DNA of 64,000 nucleotides, from positions 1 through 64,000 of the forward strand of contig CAYOHP010000005.1 of NCBI GenBank assembly GCA_964403795.1, read 5' to 3'. This DNA is from CAYOHP01 sp964403795 [NCBI: uncultured bacterium] (GTDB lineage: Bacteria > Muiribacteriota > UBA6191 > CAZXTJ01). Positions 8,776 through 17,560 of this stretch are shown piece by piece. The notes under the pieces are model-generated. The model saw nothing but the letters and a program-made list of their open reading frames with translations. It was not told where the DNA came from and made no database searches. Each line of letters starts with the position of its first letter. The stretch's first letter is position 1. The translations under genes were made by a program, and so were the position numbers.

Positions 8776-11478
8776 ATGCAAAAGCTCGTCATCGTCGAGT
8801 CGCCGACCAAGGCCCGCACCATCGAGAAGTACCTGCCGGACGAGTACCAGGTGCTGGCCTCGGTGGGCCATGTGCGCGACCTCCCGGACAAGGCCAGCCA
8901 GCTCCCCGAGAAATTCCGCAAGGAGCCCTGGGCCCACCTCGGGGTCAACGTCGACGCCGACTTCGACCCGGTCTACGTGGTCAAGGACGCCCGTTCCAAG
9001 AAGGCGATCCAGGAACTGAAATCGGCGCTGGCCCGGGCCGACGAGCTCCTGCTGGCCACCGACGAAGACCGCGAGGGGGAGGCCATCGGCTGGCACCTGC
9101 TCGAGGTCCTGAAGCCCAAGGTCCCGGTCAAGCGGATGGTGTTCCACGAGATCACCAAGACCGCCATCCAGGAGGCCCTGGGCAATACCCGCAAGATCGA
9201 CGACCACCTGGTCCAGGCCCAGGAAGCCCGGCGCATCCTGGACCGGCTGGTGGGCTACCCGCTCTCGCTGCTGCTCGCCAAGAAGATCAAGTACGGGCTC
9301 TCGGCCGGCCGGGTGCAGTCGGTGGCGGTCCGGCTGCTGGTGGAGAGGGAACGGGAGCGTCGCCGCTTCGTCGTCAGCACCTATTGGGACCTGCTGGGCC
9401 GGTTCGCCAAGCAGGGCTCCCCGTTCCAGGCCGAGGCCATCAGCGTCGACGGGAAGCGCCTCGCCACCGGCAAGGACTTCGACGAGACGACCGGCAAGAT
9501 CCCTCCCGGCAAGGACGTGCTCCTCCTCGACGAGGCGACGGCAAGACGCATGGAAACCGACCTCTCGGGGGCCTCCTTCCGGGTGGCTTCGGTCTCCGAG
9601 TCCCCGTACCAGACCTCGCCCAAGGCCCCCTTCACCACCTCCACCCTCCAGCAGGAAGCCGGCCGCAAGCTCGCCTTCGGGGCCCGCGACACCATGAGCG
9701 TCGCCCAGCGGCTGTACGAGAACGGCTTCATCACCTACATGAGGACGGACTCGACCAACCTCTCCCAGCAGGCGATCGACGCCGCCCGCAAGGCGGTGGG
9801 CGACCTCTACGGCCCTTCGTTCCTGCCCGCTTCGCCCCGCCGCTACACCAGCAAGTCGAAGGGCGCCCAGGAGGCCCACGAGGCCATCCGTCCCAGCGGC
9901 GACGCATTCGTGAAGCCCGAGGCCTCGGGCCTCGACGGGCGTGAGTTGAAGCTCTACGACCTGATCTGGAAGCGGACCGTGGCCTGCCAGATGGTCGACG
10001 CCCGTTGCACCCGGATCCGGGCCGACCTCGAGGCCTCGGCCAGCGGCCACTCCTTCGTGTTCCGGGCCACCGGGAAGCGGATCGACTTCCCCGGCTACCT
10101 CAGGGCCTATGTCGAGGGGACCGACGACCCCGATGCCGAGCTCGAGAGCCAGGAGAAGATCCTGCCCCCGCTCGCCACCGGTGAGACGGTCGCCAACCAG
10201 GGGATCGAGGCGGTCGGCCACGAGACCAAGCCGCCGGCCCGGTACACCGAGGCGTCCCTCGTCAAGGCCCTGGAGGAGAACGGGATCGGGCGACCCAGCA
10301 CCTACGCCTCGATCCTCTCGAAGATCGTCAACGACTCCGAGTACGCCCGCAAGCAGGGGTCGGCCCTGGTGCCCACCTACCTCGCCTTCGCCACCACCGC
10401 CTTCCTGGAGCGGCACTTCCCCGACCTGGTCGACCTGCGTTTCACCGCCCAGATGGAGGACCAGCTCGACGAGATCGCCCGGGGTGCCGCCAGCAAGGTC
10501 CGCTACCTCCATGACTTCTACCGGAGCGAGCAGGGCTTCGCGGCCCGCATCCAGGAGAACGAGGAGAAGGTCGATCCCGCCGAGGCCAGGGTGGTCGAGC
10601 TCGAGGGACTGCCGGCGGTGATGAAGGTCGGCCGCTACGGTCCCTATGTCCAGCTCGAACAGGGCGGCGAGACCAGGAACGCCAACGTCCCCGACGACAT
10701 CGCCCCGGCCGACCTCACCATGGAGGAGATCGAGCGCCGGGTGGCCGAGGGCGGGGCCGGCCCCAAGGTCCTGGGCGAGGACCCCGAGACCGGCAAGAAG
10801 GTCTACCTGATGCGGGGGCCCTACGGTCCCTACGTCCAGCTCGGCGAGACCGCCGAGGCCCCGGCCCCCGAGGCCCCGGCCGTGGAGGAGGCTGCCGCCG
10901 AGGAGACCGCGCCCTCCGCCGCCAAGGGCAAGGGGAAGGGCAAGCCGAAGAAGAAGGCCGCCGCCAAGAAGAAGAAGGCCGCCAAGGCCCCCAAGCCCAA
11001 GCGCTGCTCGGTGCCCCGGGGCGAAGCCCCCGACTCGCTCACCCTGGAGCGGGCCCTGGCCCTGCTCGCCCTCCCCCGGCTGCTCGGCGACCATCCCGCA
11101 GATGGCAAGCCGGTGCACGCCGGGCTCGGCCGCTTCGGTCCCTACCTCCGCCACGGGGACGAGTTCCGTTCGGTGCCGGCCGGCGAGGACCTCTTCACCA
11201 TCGGGCTCGAGAAGGCCCTCGAGATCCTGGCCCAGCCGAAGCGCACCCGGGGCGGCGGCAACCAGAAGGTGCTGCGCGACCTCGGCGCCCATCCCAAGTC
11301 GGGCAAGCCGGTCCTCGTCTACGAGGGCCGCTACGGTCCCTACTTGAAGTCGGGCCTGGCGACCGTGACCGTGCCCAAGGACCAACCCGTCGAGACCCTG
11401 ACCGTGGAGAAGGCCCTCGAGCTGATCGCCGCCAAGCGCGGGGCGGGTCGGCGGGGCGGGGCCAGGGGACGCGCCTGA
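8776..11478 (+). CDS. topA: DNA topoisomerase I
   Basis: This type IA topoisomerase relaxes negative supercoils by cutting one strand through a 5'-phosphotyrosine. The 900 residues open with the Toprim fold (IVESPTKA at 6-13; ATDEDREGEA with acidic D96, D98). The active tyrosine is Y321 in FITYMRTDS. Instead of CxxC zinc fingers, the C-terminus has repeats with a G-R/P-Y/F-G-P-Y core (about residues 620, 680, 785, 855). They are split by a Lys/Ala-rich linker (about 715-740) that probably adds non-specific DNA binding. The ATG at 8776 gives the exact family start MQKLVIVESP. Confidence 0.96.
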   Translation: MQKLVIVESPTKARTIEKYLPDEYQVLASVGHVRDLPDKASQLPEKFRKEPWAHLGVNVDADFDPVYVVKDARSKKAIQELKSALARADELLLATDEDREGEAIGWHLLEVLKPKVPVKRMVFHEITKTAIQEALGNTRKIDDHLVQAQEARRILDRLVGYPLSLLLAKKIKYGLSAGRVQSVAVRLLVERERERRRFVVSTYWDLLGRFAKQGSPFQAEAISVDGKRLATGKDFDETTGKIPPGKDVLLLDEATARRMETDLSGASFRVASVSESPYQTSPKAPFTTSTLQQEAGRKLAFGARDTMSVAQRLYENGFITYMRTDSTNLSQQAIDAARKAVGDLYGPSFLPASPRRYTSKSKGAQEAHEAIRPSGDAFVKPEASGLDGRELKLYDLIWKRTVACQMVDARCTRIRADLEASASGHSFVFRATGKRIDFPGYLRAYVEGTDDPDAELESQEKILPPLATGETVANQGIEAVGHETKPPARYTEASLVKALEENGIGRPSTYASILSKIVNDSEYARKQGSALVPTYLAFATTAFLERHFPDLVDLRFTAQMEDQLDEIARGAASKVRYLHDFYRSEQGFAARIQENEEKVDPAEARVVELEGLPAVMKVGRYGPYVQLEQGGETRNANVPDDIAPADLTMEEIERRVAEGGAGPKVLGEDPETGKKVYLMRGPYGPYVQLGETAEAPAPEAPAVEEAAAEETAPSAAKGKGKGKPKKKAAAKKKKAAKAPKPKRCSVPRGEAPDSLTLERALALLALPRLLGDHPADGKPVHAGLGRFGPYLRHGDEFRSVPAGEDLFTIGLEKALEILAQPKRTRGGGNQKVLRDLGAHPKSGKPVLVYEGRYGPYLKSGLATVTVPKDQPVETLTVEKALELIAAKRGAGRRGGARGRA

Positions 11479-11504
11479 ACGAGCTGCGCGCCCGGATCGC
11501 CGGG

Positions 11505-12188
11505 GTGCCGGCCAGGGTGTTCTTCGCCTCCTCCCCCGAGGAGGCCGGCGCCCGGGGCACGGTGCTCTTCTTCCATGGGGTCACTGCCTCCAAGGAGGTC
11601 CAGACCAAGGAGCTCGCCGGCCTGGCCGGTGCCGGCTGGCTGGCGGTCGGCCTCGACAACTTCGGCCACGGCGAGCGGCTCGCCCCGCCCTGGGACCATC
11701 CCGATCCCTGGGGCGAACCCGACAGCGGCGCCGCGTTCGTGGAGGCAGTGGCGCGCACCGCCTCCGAGGTGCCGGCGATCGTCGACGACCTGGTCGCCGA
11801 GGGCTGGAGCCGACCGGATGGATTCGCGGTCTCGGGGATCTCGATGGGCGGCTACATCGCCTACGCGGCGGTGCTGACCGAGCCCCGGCTCAAGGTCTCG
11901 GCACCGATCGTGGGCTCGCCCCGCTGGTGGCCGGACCGCCCCGACAGCCCCCACCACCATCCCGATCGCTTTCCTCCCGTGGCCCTCCTCTCCCAGACCG
12001 GGAGCCTCGACGAGGTGGTCTCGCCTCGCGCCGCCCGGCGCTTCCACCAGGAGCTCCTCCCCTGGTACCGGGATCAGCCCGAACGCCTCGCCTACGTCGA
12101 GTTCCCCGAGTCCGGCCACGCCCCCCGCGCCGAGGACTGGGACGCCCTGTGGGCGAACCTCCTCGCCTGGCTGGACCGGCACATGTGA
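11505..12188 (+). CDS. alpha/beta hydrolase (prolyl-oligopeptidase-like)
   Basis: A 227-residue serine hydrolase. It shows the oxyanion strand FFHGVTASK near residue 22, the nucleophile elbow GISMGG near residue 109, an acid candidate in the QTGSLDEVV loop and histidine in ESGHAPR. The size and the long GWLAVGLDNFGHGER loop resemble small esterases of the YitV/DLH class. The start is uncertain: GTG at 11505 is listed, but the reading frame is open back to the topA stop with sensible residues (NELRARIAG), so a CTG start near 11475-11484 is possible. It follows topA closely and is probably co-transcribed. Confidence 0.85.
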   Translation: MPARVFFASSPEEAGARGTVLFFHGVTASKEVQTKELAGLAGAGWLAVGLDNFGHGERLAPPWDHPDPWGEPDSGAAFVEAVARTASEVPAIVDDLVAEGWSRPDGFAVSGISMGGYIAYAAVLTEPRLKVSAPIVGSPRWWPDRPDSPHHHPDRFPPVALLSQTGSLDEVVSPRAARRFHQELLPWYRDQPERLAYVEFPESGHAPRAEDWDALWANLLAWLDRHM

Positions 12189-12245
12189 TTGGCCTGCAGC
12201 TCGCCCCAAGGGGCTCGCTCGCGGGCAGGCTTCGCCTGGCTGCTC

Positions 12246-12280
12246 CCCCCGGGTGAACCGGGGGCGCTCCGGCTTCGCCT
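12246..12280. repeat. dispersed stem-loop repeat, copy 2
   Basis: Arms CCCCCGG (12246-12252) and CCGGGGG (12258-12264) pair around GTGAA, and CGCTCCGGCTTCGCC follows. It matches the element at 59-94. It lies between two convergent genes, where it could end transcripts from both sides. CTGCAGCTCGCCCC lies about 50 bases to the left. Confidence 0.55.
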
Positions 12281-12296
12281 GTGATCTCTCGCTGAC

Positions 12297-12884
12297 TCAG
12301 GCAGGCGGCGCCGTTGGCGGCGGCAGCGGCACCGCCTCAACCGGGCGGCGATTGATCCCGTCGCCCCGCCAGCCTGCCCACAGCAGCAGGGCATTGCCCG
12401 CCAGCGCCAGGAGCAGTCCCGCCGACCAGGGGAGGACGATCAGGGACAGGCCGACCAGCACCAGCAGCACCGGGACGTTGCCGATCGCCAACACCACGGC
12501 CAGCGTCATCAGGGTCTCCCACAGGCTCCGGGTATCGCCCTCGCGGCTTGAAGGGTGCTTCGGCATGGCCTGCCGGGCGAGCGGGGAATCGTACTGGCCG
12601 AAGAGGATCAACCCCAGGCCGTAGCCGATCGTCCCCAGGCCCACGCACGGCAGGATCGCGCTCCAGGTCAGCACGAAGAACCAGAACATCCAGAGTCCGC
12701 AGGAGGCGACCATCAGGCCGCCGAGCGAGATCCCCAGCCGGGCCCCCGGCGAGGCGGGAGGGGCCGGGATCTCCCGGAGGTCGCCGAACCCGATCCGCAC
12801 CCCCGAGAGCGACTCGGCGATCTTGTTCTTGACCTGCTCGATCTCGGGACCGGCCATCTCCACCCTCCCAGGGGTCGAGGTCAT
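12297..12884 (-). CDS. small membrane protein, unknown
   Basis: The 195-residue protein has a hydrophilic N-terminal 48 residues and then about four membrane segments (roughly 50-72, 76-96, 127-150, 153-172). The C-terminus is Pro-rich. GGAGG nine bases upstream supports the ATG at 12884. It is divergent from the PP2C-kinase-vWA operon, and the three-half-site operator lies between them, so it may be regulated together with that operon. I do not recognise a family. Confidence 0.7.
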   Translation of the reverse strand: MTSTPGRVEMAGPEIEQVKNKIAESLSGVRIGFGDLREIPAPPASPGARLGISLGGLMVASCGLWMFWFFVLTWSAILPCVGLGTIGYGLGLILFGQYDSPLARQAMPKHPSSREGDTRSLWETLMTLAVVLAIGNVPVLLVLVGLSLIVLPWSAGLLLALAGNALLLWAGWRGDGINRRPVEAVPLPPPTAPPA

Positions 12885-12903
12885 CGTAACTCGCCTCCCT
12901 CAC

Positions 12904-12941
12904 TTGACATAGTGTTACTTCGACACTACTGTTGATAGTGT
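12904..12941 (+). promoter_or_regulatory. promoter with three alternating operator half-sites
   Basis: TTGACA (12904-12909), a 17-base spacer and TACTGT (12927-12932) form a near-consensus promoter. TAGTGT (12910-12915), ACACTA (12923-12928) and TAGTGT (12936-12941) alternate in orientation with exactly seven bases between each. They overlap the spacer, the -10 box and the transcription start. A dimeric repressor could bind either adjacent pair. The AT-rich stretch stands out in this genome. AAAGGAG (12942-12948) is the ribosome site of the next gene. Confidence 0.75.
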
Positions 12942-12956
12942 AAAGGAGACACCTTT

Positions 12957-13700
12957 ATGGAGGCTCCGGTAGAGCGCCTGGAAGTGGCGGTCGGCAGCGT
13001 GATCGGGCGCCACCACGCGCTTTCGGGTCGCAACCGGCAGGACGCCTTCGCGGTCTCCCGGACTCCCGGTGGTCTGGCGGTGGTGGTCGCCGACGGCTGC
13101 TCGGCCGGGGACCGCAGCGAGGTCGGCGCCGAACTCGGGGTCCGCCTGCTCTCCGGCGCCCTCTCCCGCAGGGTCGGACTCGCCCTCGATCCGCAGGTCC
13201 TGGCCCGGGAGGCCGGGGACGAGGTCGTGGCCGGGCTGGCGGCGGTACTCGACCGGCTGGCCCCCGGGGAGACCCGGGCCCGGATGGTCGGGGACCTCTG
13301 CCTCTTCACCATGCTTGCGATCGTCGTCGACCTCGATCGGACGATCGTCCTCGGTCTGGGCGACGGCTGGTTCTCGGTCGATGGGCGCGCCACCGAGCTC
13401 GGCCCCTTCCCCGGCAACCGCCCCCCCTACCTCGGCTATGCCCTGCTCGGCGATGCCCCGGGTCTCTCGGTCCTGGCGGAGTGCTCCACCGATCGCCTCG
13501 AACACCTCGCGGTCGGAACCGACGGCTCGCTGCCCCTCCTCGAGACCGGGGACGCCGCCTGGCTGTGGGAGGACGACCGGGTCTTCTCGAACCCCGACGG
13601 CCTGCGACGCCGGCTGGCCCTGCGCAACCGGCCCCCGGCCCCGCGGTTTTCCGACGACGCCACGGTGGCGGTGGTCCGGCGCAAGGAGGTGCGGAGGTGA
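12957..13700 (+). CDS. PP2C-family protein phosphatase of a TerY-P-type triad
   Basis: This 247-residue phosphatase would remove phosphate from Ser/Thr in a metal-dependent way. PP2C landmarks are present: D29 in RNRQDAF, D46-G47 in VADGCS, G135-D136-G137 in LGLGDGWF, D189 in GTDG and D233-D234 in SDDATVAVV. It is short for PP2C and matches the compact forms found beside TerY-like vWA proteins. An AAAGGAG site lies eight bases before the ATG. It is the first gene of the operon, and its stop overlaps the GTG of the kinase. It likely reverses the action of that kinase, with the vWA protein as substrate or adaptor. Confidence 0.85.
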   Translation: MEAPVERLEVAVGSVIGRHHALSGRNRQDAFAVSRTPGGLAVVVADGCSAGDRSEVGAELGVRLLSGALSRRVGLALDPQVLAREAGDEVVAGLAAVLDRLAPGETRARMVGDLCLFTMLAIVVDLDRTIVLGLGDGWFSVDGRATELGPFPGNRPPYLGYALLGDAPGLSVLAECSTDRLEHLAVGTDGSLPLLETGDAAWLWEDDRVFSNPDGLRRRLALRNRPPAPRFSDDATVAVVRRKEVRR

Positions 13701-15619
13701 GCCACGACATCTACCTCGGAGGGAGGAAGGTCCGGGTCCACGCCAGGAACGCCCTCGGCAAGGGCGGCGAGGCGGACGTCTTCGATCTCGGCGACGGTCG
13801 GGCCCTGAAGCTCTTCAAGACTCCCGACCATCCCGACCTCTCCGGGGTCCCGGCCGAGCAGGACGCGGCCCGTCGCCGCCTCGAACTCCAGCAGACGAAG
13901 CTCAGGGCCTTCCCCGCCGGCCTTCCCCCGGGAGTGGTGGTGCCCGGCGAGCTGGCCACCGATCGCACCGGCAAGCGGATCCTCGGGTACGCCATGGCCA
14001 AGGTGGAAGGCGGGGAGCCCCTCTTCCGCTTCTCCGACCCGGGCTTCCGGGCCTGCGGGGTGCCTGGCACCCGCCTGGCCGCGATCCTCCTCGACCTGCA
14101 CTCCACGCTCCGCGGCCTGCACCACGCCGGGGTGGTGGTCGGGGACCTGAACGACCGCAACCTCCTGGTCCAGGGCGACCTCGTCCGGGTGATCGACGCA
14201 GACAGCTTCCAGTTCCCCGGCTACCCCTGCGCGGTCTTCACCGAGCGCTTCGTCGACCCCCGGCTCTGCGACCCCTCGGCCGCCTCCCCGCTCCTGGTCC
14301 TCCCCTACGACCAGGACGCCGATTGGTACGCCTTCTCGGTGCTCGGGATGCAGACCCTGCTGGCGGTCGGTCCCCACGGCGGAGTCCACGCCCCCGCCGA
14401 CCCGGCGCGACGATGTCCGGCCCCCCAGCGCCCCATGCGTCGGATCACGGTCTTCGATCCCGAGGTCCGCTATCCCAAGGCCGCGGTCCGCTTCGAGGTC
14501 CTGCCCGATCCCCTGCTCCAGCACTTCCACCGGGTCTTCGTCGAGGACCTGCGCGGCCCCTTCCCCGGTGCCCTGCTCGAGGACCTCCGTTTCTCCGCCT
14601 GCCCCGGGTGCGGCACCGAGCACGCCCGGGCGGTGTGCCCGACCTGCCGGCCGGGCGGGGTCCGCCGACCGGCGACCGTCGCCCGGGTCCACGGCGAGGT
14701 CTCGATCGAATCCGTGATGACGACCCGCGGAGCGCTGCTGGCGGTCTCCACCCGGGGAGGAGAGCTGGCGTGGCTCGTCCACCAGGACGGGGCCTTCTTC
14801 CGGGAGGACGGGACCCGCGTCCTGGCCGGCGATCCGACCCCGGGGATGCGCTTCGCGATCCAAGGGGACACGACCCTGGTGGGACGGGACAATGAGCTGC
14901 TCGTGTTCCGGCCCGGCAAGCCGGTCGATCGGCGCATCGTCGACCTCGACGGGCGGGGACCCGCCTTCGCTGCCCACGAGGCGCACCGGGTCTGGGTCCA
15001 TCAGGGACGCCTCTACCGGGACGGAGGTTCCTCGCTGGGCGGTCTCTGCGCCGACCTCCCGATCGGAGAGGTCCTGGCCGGGCAGACCCGGGTCTTCCTG
15101 GGAGCCCGTATGGGCCTCGGCCTCTACCGGGCCGAGAACCTCTCGGTGGCCTTCCTCTTCGATCCCTCCCGGCGCGGCCTCTGCGACGGCCTGAAGCTGC
15201 CGCGGCTCCCCGGCGAACTCCTCGATGTGGGTGCCGCGCTCGACCGGGATCGGGCCTGGCTGTTCCTGGCCACCGTCTGCCAAGGTCGCACCCTGCACCT
15301 CGCCCGGGTCCACGCCGCCGACGGCACCCTGCTCGCCTCCGCCGAAGCCGTGGCCGGCGACGGCAGCTGGCTCGGGGGAAGGCTCGATGCCCACGCCGCG
15401 GTCGGCGGTGCCCTGCTCTCCCTCACCGATCGGGGTGTGGTCCGGGTCTCGGTCCAGGGAGGCTCGGTCGGGGTCGACCGCGAGTTCCCCGACACCGAGC
15501 CGTTCGTCCACCAGGGTTCCCGGCTCGTCGCCTGCCGTCGCGGCCTGGCCGTCGCCACGCCGACCGGCATCACCGTCCTGAGGATGGGTCGCTCCGACCC
15601 GCGAGGAGGTTCGCCATGA
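13697..15619 (+). CDS. Ser/Thr kinase with zinc ribbon and beta-rich C-terminus (TerY-P type)
   Basis: A 640-residue protein. The divergent kinase domain covers about 1-290: glycine loop GKGGEADVF (21-29), K38 in ALKLF, catalytic GDLNDRN (D150, N155), and IDADSFQ (D167) in place of DFG. The DxDSFQ signature is typical of kinases in TerY-P triads. A zinc ribbon follows (CPGC...CPTC, about 303-318). Residues about 330-640 are beta-rich with repeated blade-like segments, perhaps a propeller. The GTG at 13697 overlaps the phosphatase stop, with AAGGAGG seven bases upstream. All catalytic residues appear present. The targets are unknown. Confidence 0.85.
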   Translation: MSHDIYLGGRKVRVHARNALGKGGEADVFDLGDGRALKLFKTPDHPDLSGVPAEQDAARRRLELQQTKLRAFPAGLPPGVVVPGELATDRTGKRILGYAMAKVEGGEPLFRFSDPGFRACGVPGTRLAAILLDLHSTLRGLHHAGVVVGDLNDRNLLVQGDLVRVIDADSFQFPGYPCAVFTERFVDPRLCDPSAASPLLVLPYDQDADWYAFSVLGMQTLLAVGPHGGVHAPADPARRCPAPQRPMRRITVFDPEVRYPKAAVRFEVLPDPLLQHFHRVFVEDLRGPFPGALLEDLRFSACPGCGTEHARAVCPTCRPGGVRRPATVARVHGEVSIESVMTTRGALLAVSTRGGELAWLVHQDGAFFREDGTRVLAGDPTPGMRFAIQGDTTLVGRDNELLVFRPGKPVDRRIVDLDGRGPAFAAHEAHRVWVHQGRLYRDGGSSLGGLCADLPIGEVLAGQTRVFLGARMGLGLYRAENLSVAFLFDPSRRGLCDGLKLPRLPGELLDVGAALDRDRAWLFLATVCQGRTLHLARVHAADGTLLASAEAVAGDGSWLGGRLDAHAAVGGALLSLTDRGVVRVSVQGGSVGVDREFPDTEPFVHQGSRLVACRRGLAVATPTGITVLRMGRSDPRGGSP

Positions 15620-16668
15620 CCCGCCCGCTGCCCCTGCCCCCGTTCTTCGATCCCGGCAACGCCGAGCGCCACGGCTACGCCCCGGACGCGGCCCGGCTGC
15701 TGACCGAGGCCCCCGAATGGCGACGGAGCCACGGCGTGAAGCCGGCCGGCAACGACAAGAAGGCCGTGCACCTCCTGCTGATCGACGTGCAGAAGGACTT
15801 CTGTTTCCCCGAAGGCTCCCTCTACGTGGCGGGACGCTCCGGGCGGGGTGCCATCGACGACTCCCGGAGGATCTCCGAGTTCCTCTACCGGAACCTCGGC
15901 CGGATCACCCGGGTGAGCGCCACCATGGACACCCACTTCGCCTTCCAGATCTTCTTCCCCTCGTTCTGGATCGGCCGGGACGACGGGCCGGTGGCCGCCT
16001 TCCGCGAGATCACCACCGCCGATCTCGACCGGGGCGAGGTCCGCCCCAACCCGGCCGTGGCGGCCTGGCTCTGCGGCGGCAACTACACCTGGCTCTCCCG
16101 CCAGGTCCGCTTCTACTGCGAGGAACTGGAGAAGGCCGGCAAGTACCGCCTCTTCCTCTGGCCGCCCCACTGCCTGCTCGGTAGCGACGGGCACGCCCTG
16201 GCCGGGGTGGTCCAGGAGGCACGCCTCTTCCACTCCTTTGTCCGGGGCGCCCAGAGCTTCGTCGAGGTGAAAGGCGGCAACGCCCTGACCGAGAACTACT
16301 CGGTGCTCCGGCCCGAGGTGCTGATGCGTCACGACGGGGCCCCCCTGGCCCAGCGGAACACCGCCTTCCTCCAGACCCTGCTCGAGTCCGACGCGGTGGT
16401 GGTCGCGGGCCAGGCCGCCAGCCACTGCGTGAAGAGCAGCGTGGACGACCTGCTGGACGAGATCCTGGCGGCAGACCCCCGGCTCGCCAAGAAGGTCTAC
16501 CTGCTGGAGGACTGCATGTCGGCGGTCACGGTCCCCGACGGGTCCGGCGGCCTGGCCGCAGACTTCACGCCCCAGGCGCAGTCGGCCCTCGACCGCTTCC
16601 GCTCCGCCGGGATGCACGTGGTGCGTTCCACCGACCCGATCGACCAGTGGCCAGAGCTCGAGCTCTGA
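15616..16668 (+). CDS. nicotinamidase/isochorismatase-like cysteine hydrolase in the triad operon
   Basis: A 350-residue member of the isochorismatase-like superfamily, much longer than typical PncA (about 200). Catalytic residues fit the family: D57 in LLIDVQKDF, K219 in VEVKGGN, C271 in AGQAASHCVKSS. D105 and H107 (TMDTHF) may be metal ligands. WPPHCLLGS (182-190) mirrors the PncA WPxHC motif. The extra length is an N-terminal 48 residues and an insert at about 112-180. The ATG overlaps the kinase stop (ATGA). If it is a nicotinamidase it would turn nicotinamide into nicotinate for NAD salvage; another amide substrate is equally possible. Confidence 0.8.
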   Translation: MTRPLPLPPFFDPGNAERHGYAPDAARLLTEAPEWRRSHGVKPAGNDKKAVHLLLIDVQKDFCFPEGSLYVAGRSGRGAIDDSRRISEFLYRNLGRITRVSATMDTHFAFQIFFPSFWIGRDDGPVAAFREITTADLDRGEVRPNPAVAAWLCGGNYTWLSRQVRFYCEELEKAGKYRLFLWPPHCLLGSDGHALAGVVQEARLFHSFVRGAQSFVEVKGGNALTENYSVLRPEVLMRHDGAPLAQRNTAFLQTLLESDAVVVAGQAASHCVKSSVDDLLDEILAADPRLAKKVYLLEDCMSAVTVPDGSGGLAADFTPQAQSALDRFRSAGMHVVRSTDPIDQWPELEL

Positions 16669-16682
16669 GAGGAGAGAACGTC

Positions 16683-17486
16683 ATGCGAAACCGGAACCCC
16701 GAGGATTCGAAGGTCGCCCGGCTGTTCGCCGGGGCCCACACCGAGGGCACCCTGTCCCCCCAGGGCCTCCAGGTGCTGTCGGCGGTGGACCTGGGGAGCC
16801 AGATCCAGGCCGGTCTCGGCATCTCCGTCGACGACGTGGCGGCGAGCGAGGTGCTGCTCCTCACCATGATGCCCGACGACTCCGGTTCGATCCGGTTCGC
16901 CGGGCATGCCCAGACGGTGAGGGACGGCCACAATCTGGTCCTCGACGCCCTGCTGGCCTCCAAGCAGGGCGACGCAGTCCTGGCCCATACCCGGTACCTG
17001 AACGGGCACGTGCTCTTCCCCTACCTGCCGATCGAGCAGGCCACCCGGATGACGGACCGGAACTACGATCCCTCCCTGGGGACCCCGCTCTACGACCAGA
17101 CGGTGGTGCTCCTCGGCTCGGTCCTGGCGAAGGCCCAGGAGTTCGCGGCCAACGGGGTGGCGGCCCGCAGCGTCACGCTGATCCTCACCGACGGGGCCGA
17201 TGAGGGCTCCCGACGGGCCTCCGCGGCCGACGTGGCCTCGCTGGTCCGGGACCTGGTCCGGGCAGAGGTCCACATCGTGGCCGCCATGGGGATCGACAAC
17301 GGCTCGACCGACTTCCGGAAGGTCTTCCGGGACATGGGGATCGCCGACCGGTGGATCCTGACCCCTGGCTCGGATCCCCACGCCATCCGCCAGGCCTTCC
17401 AGGTCTTCTCCCGGTCGGCGGTGCAGGCCAGCCGGTCGGCCGCCTTCTCCGGGACGGCCCTGGCGGGGTTCCTGGGCGGCCCGTGA
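16683..17486 (+). CDS. TerY-like vWA protein
   Basis: A 267-residue soluble vWA protein. The metal site is complete: D65-x-S67-x-S69 (DDSGS), T134 in LGTPLY and D170 in LTDG. It lacks a signal peptide or membrane segment, so it acts in the cytoplasm. GAGAGGAGAG lies upstream of the ATG, 14 bases after the hydrolase stop. TerY-like vWA proteins are encoded with a PP2C phosphatase and a kinase as a phosphorylation switch; this gene completes that set. The C-terminal 35 residues are Ser/Ala-rich and could hold phosphosites. Confidence 0.85.
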   Translation: MRNRNPEDSKVARLFAGAHTEGTLSPQGLQVLSAVDLGSQIQAGLGISVDDVAASEVLLLTMMPDDSGSIRFAGHAQTVRDGHNLVLDALLASKQGDAVLAHTRYLNGHVLFPYLPIEQATRMTDRNYDPSLGTPLYDQTVVLLGSVLAKAQEFAANGVAARSVTLILTDGADEGSRRASAADVASLVRDLVRAEVHIVAAMGIDNGSTDFRKVFRDMGIADRWILTPGSDPHAIRQAFQVFSRSAVQASRSAAFSGTALAGFLGGP

Positions 17487-17560
17487 CCCCTGGGGACACG
17501 GGACGCCGCGGCGGGAAGCTCCCTGGAACCCGGAGGGGGCGGGCACTGTCGTAGCGGACG

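Noticed and set aside
5931-8948. Long open frame on the minus strand across the HEAT gene
   Set aside because: Composition is Gly/Val/Leu/Asp-biased and lacks any family motif; the plus strand encodes clear HEAT repeats and the start of topA.
12957-17486. Tellurite resistance (ter) operon
   Set aside because: No TerC, TerD or TerB-type genes are present; only the kinase-phosphatase-vWA part resembles ter-linked systems.
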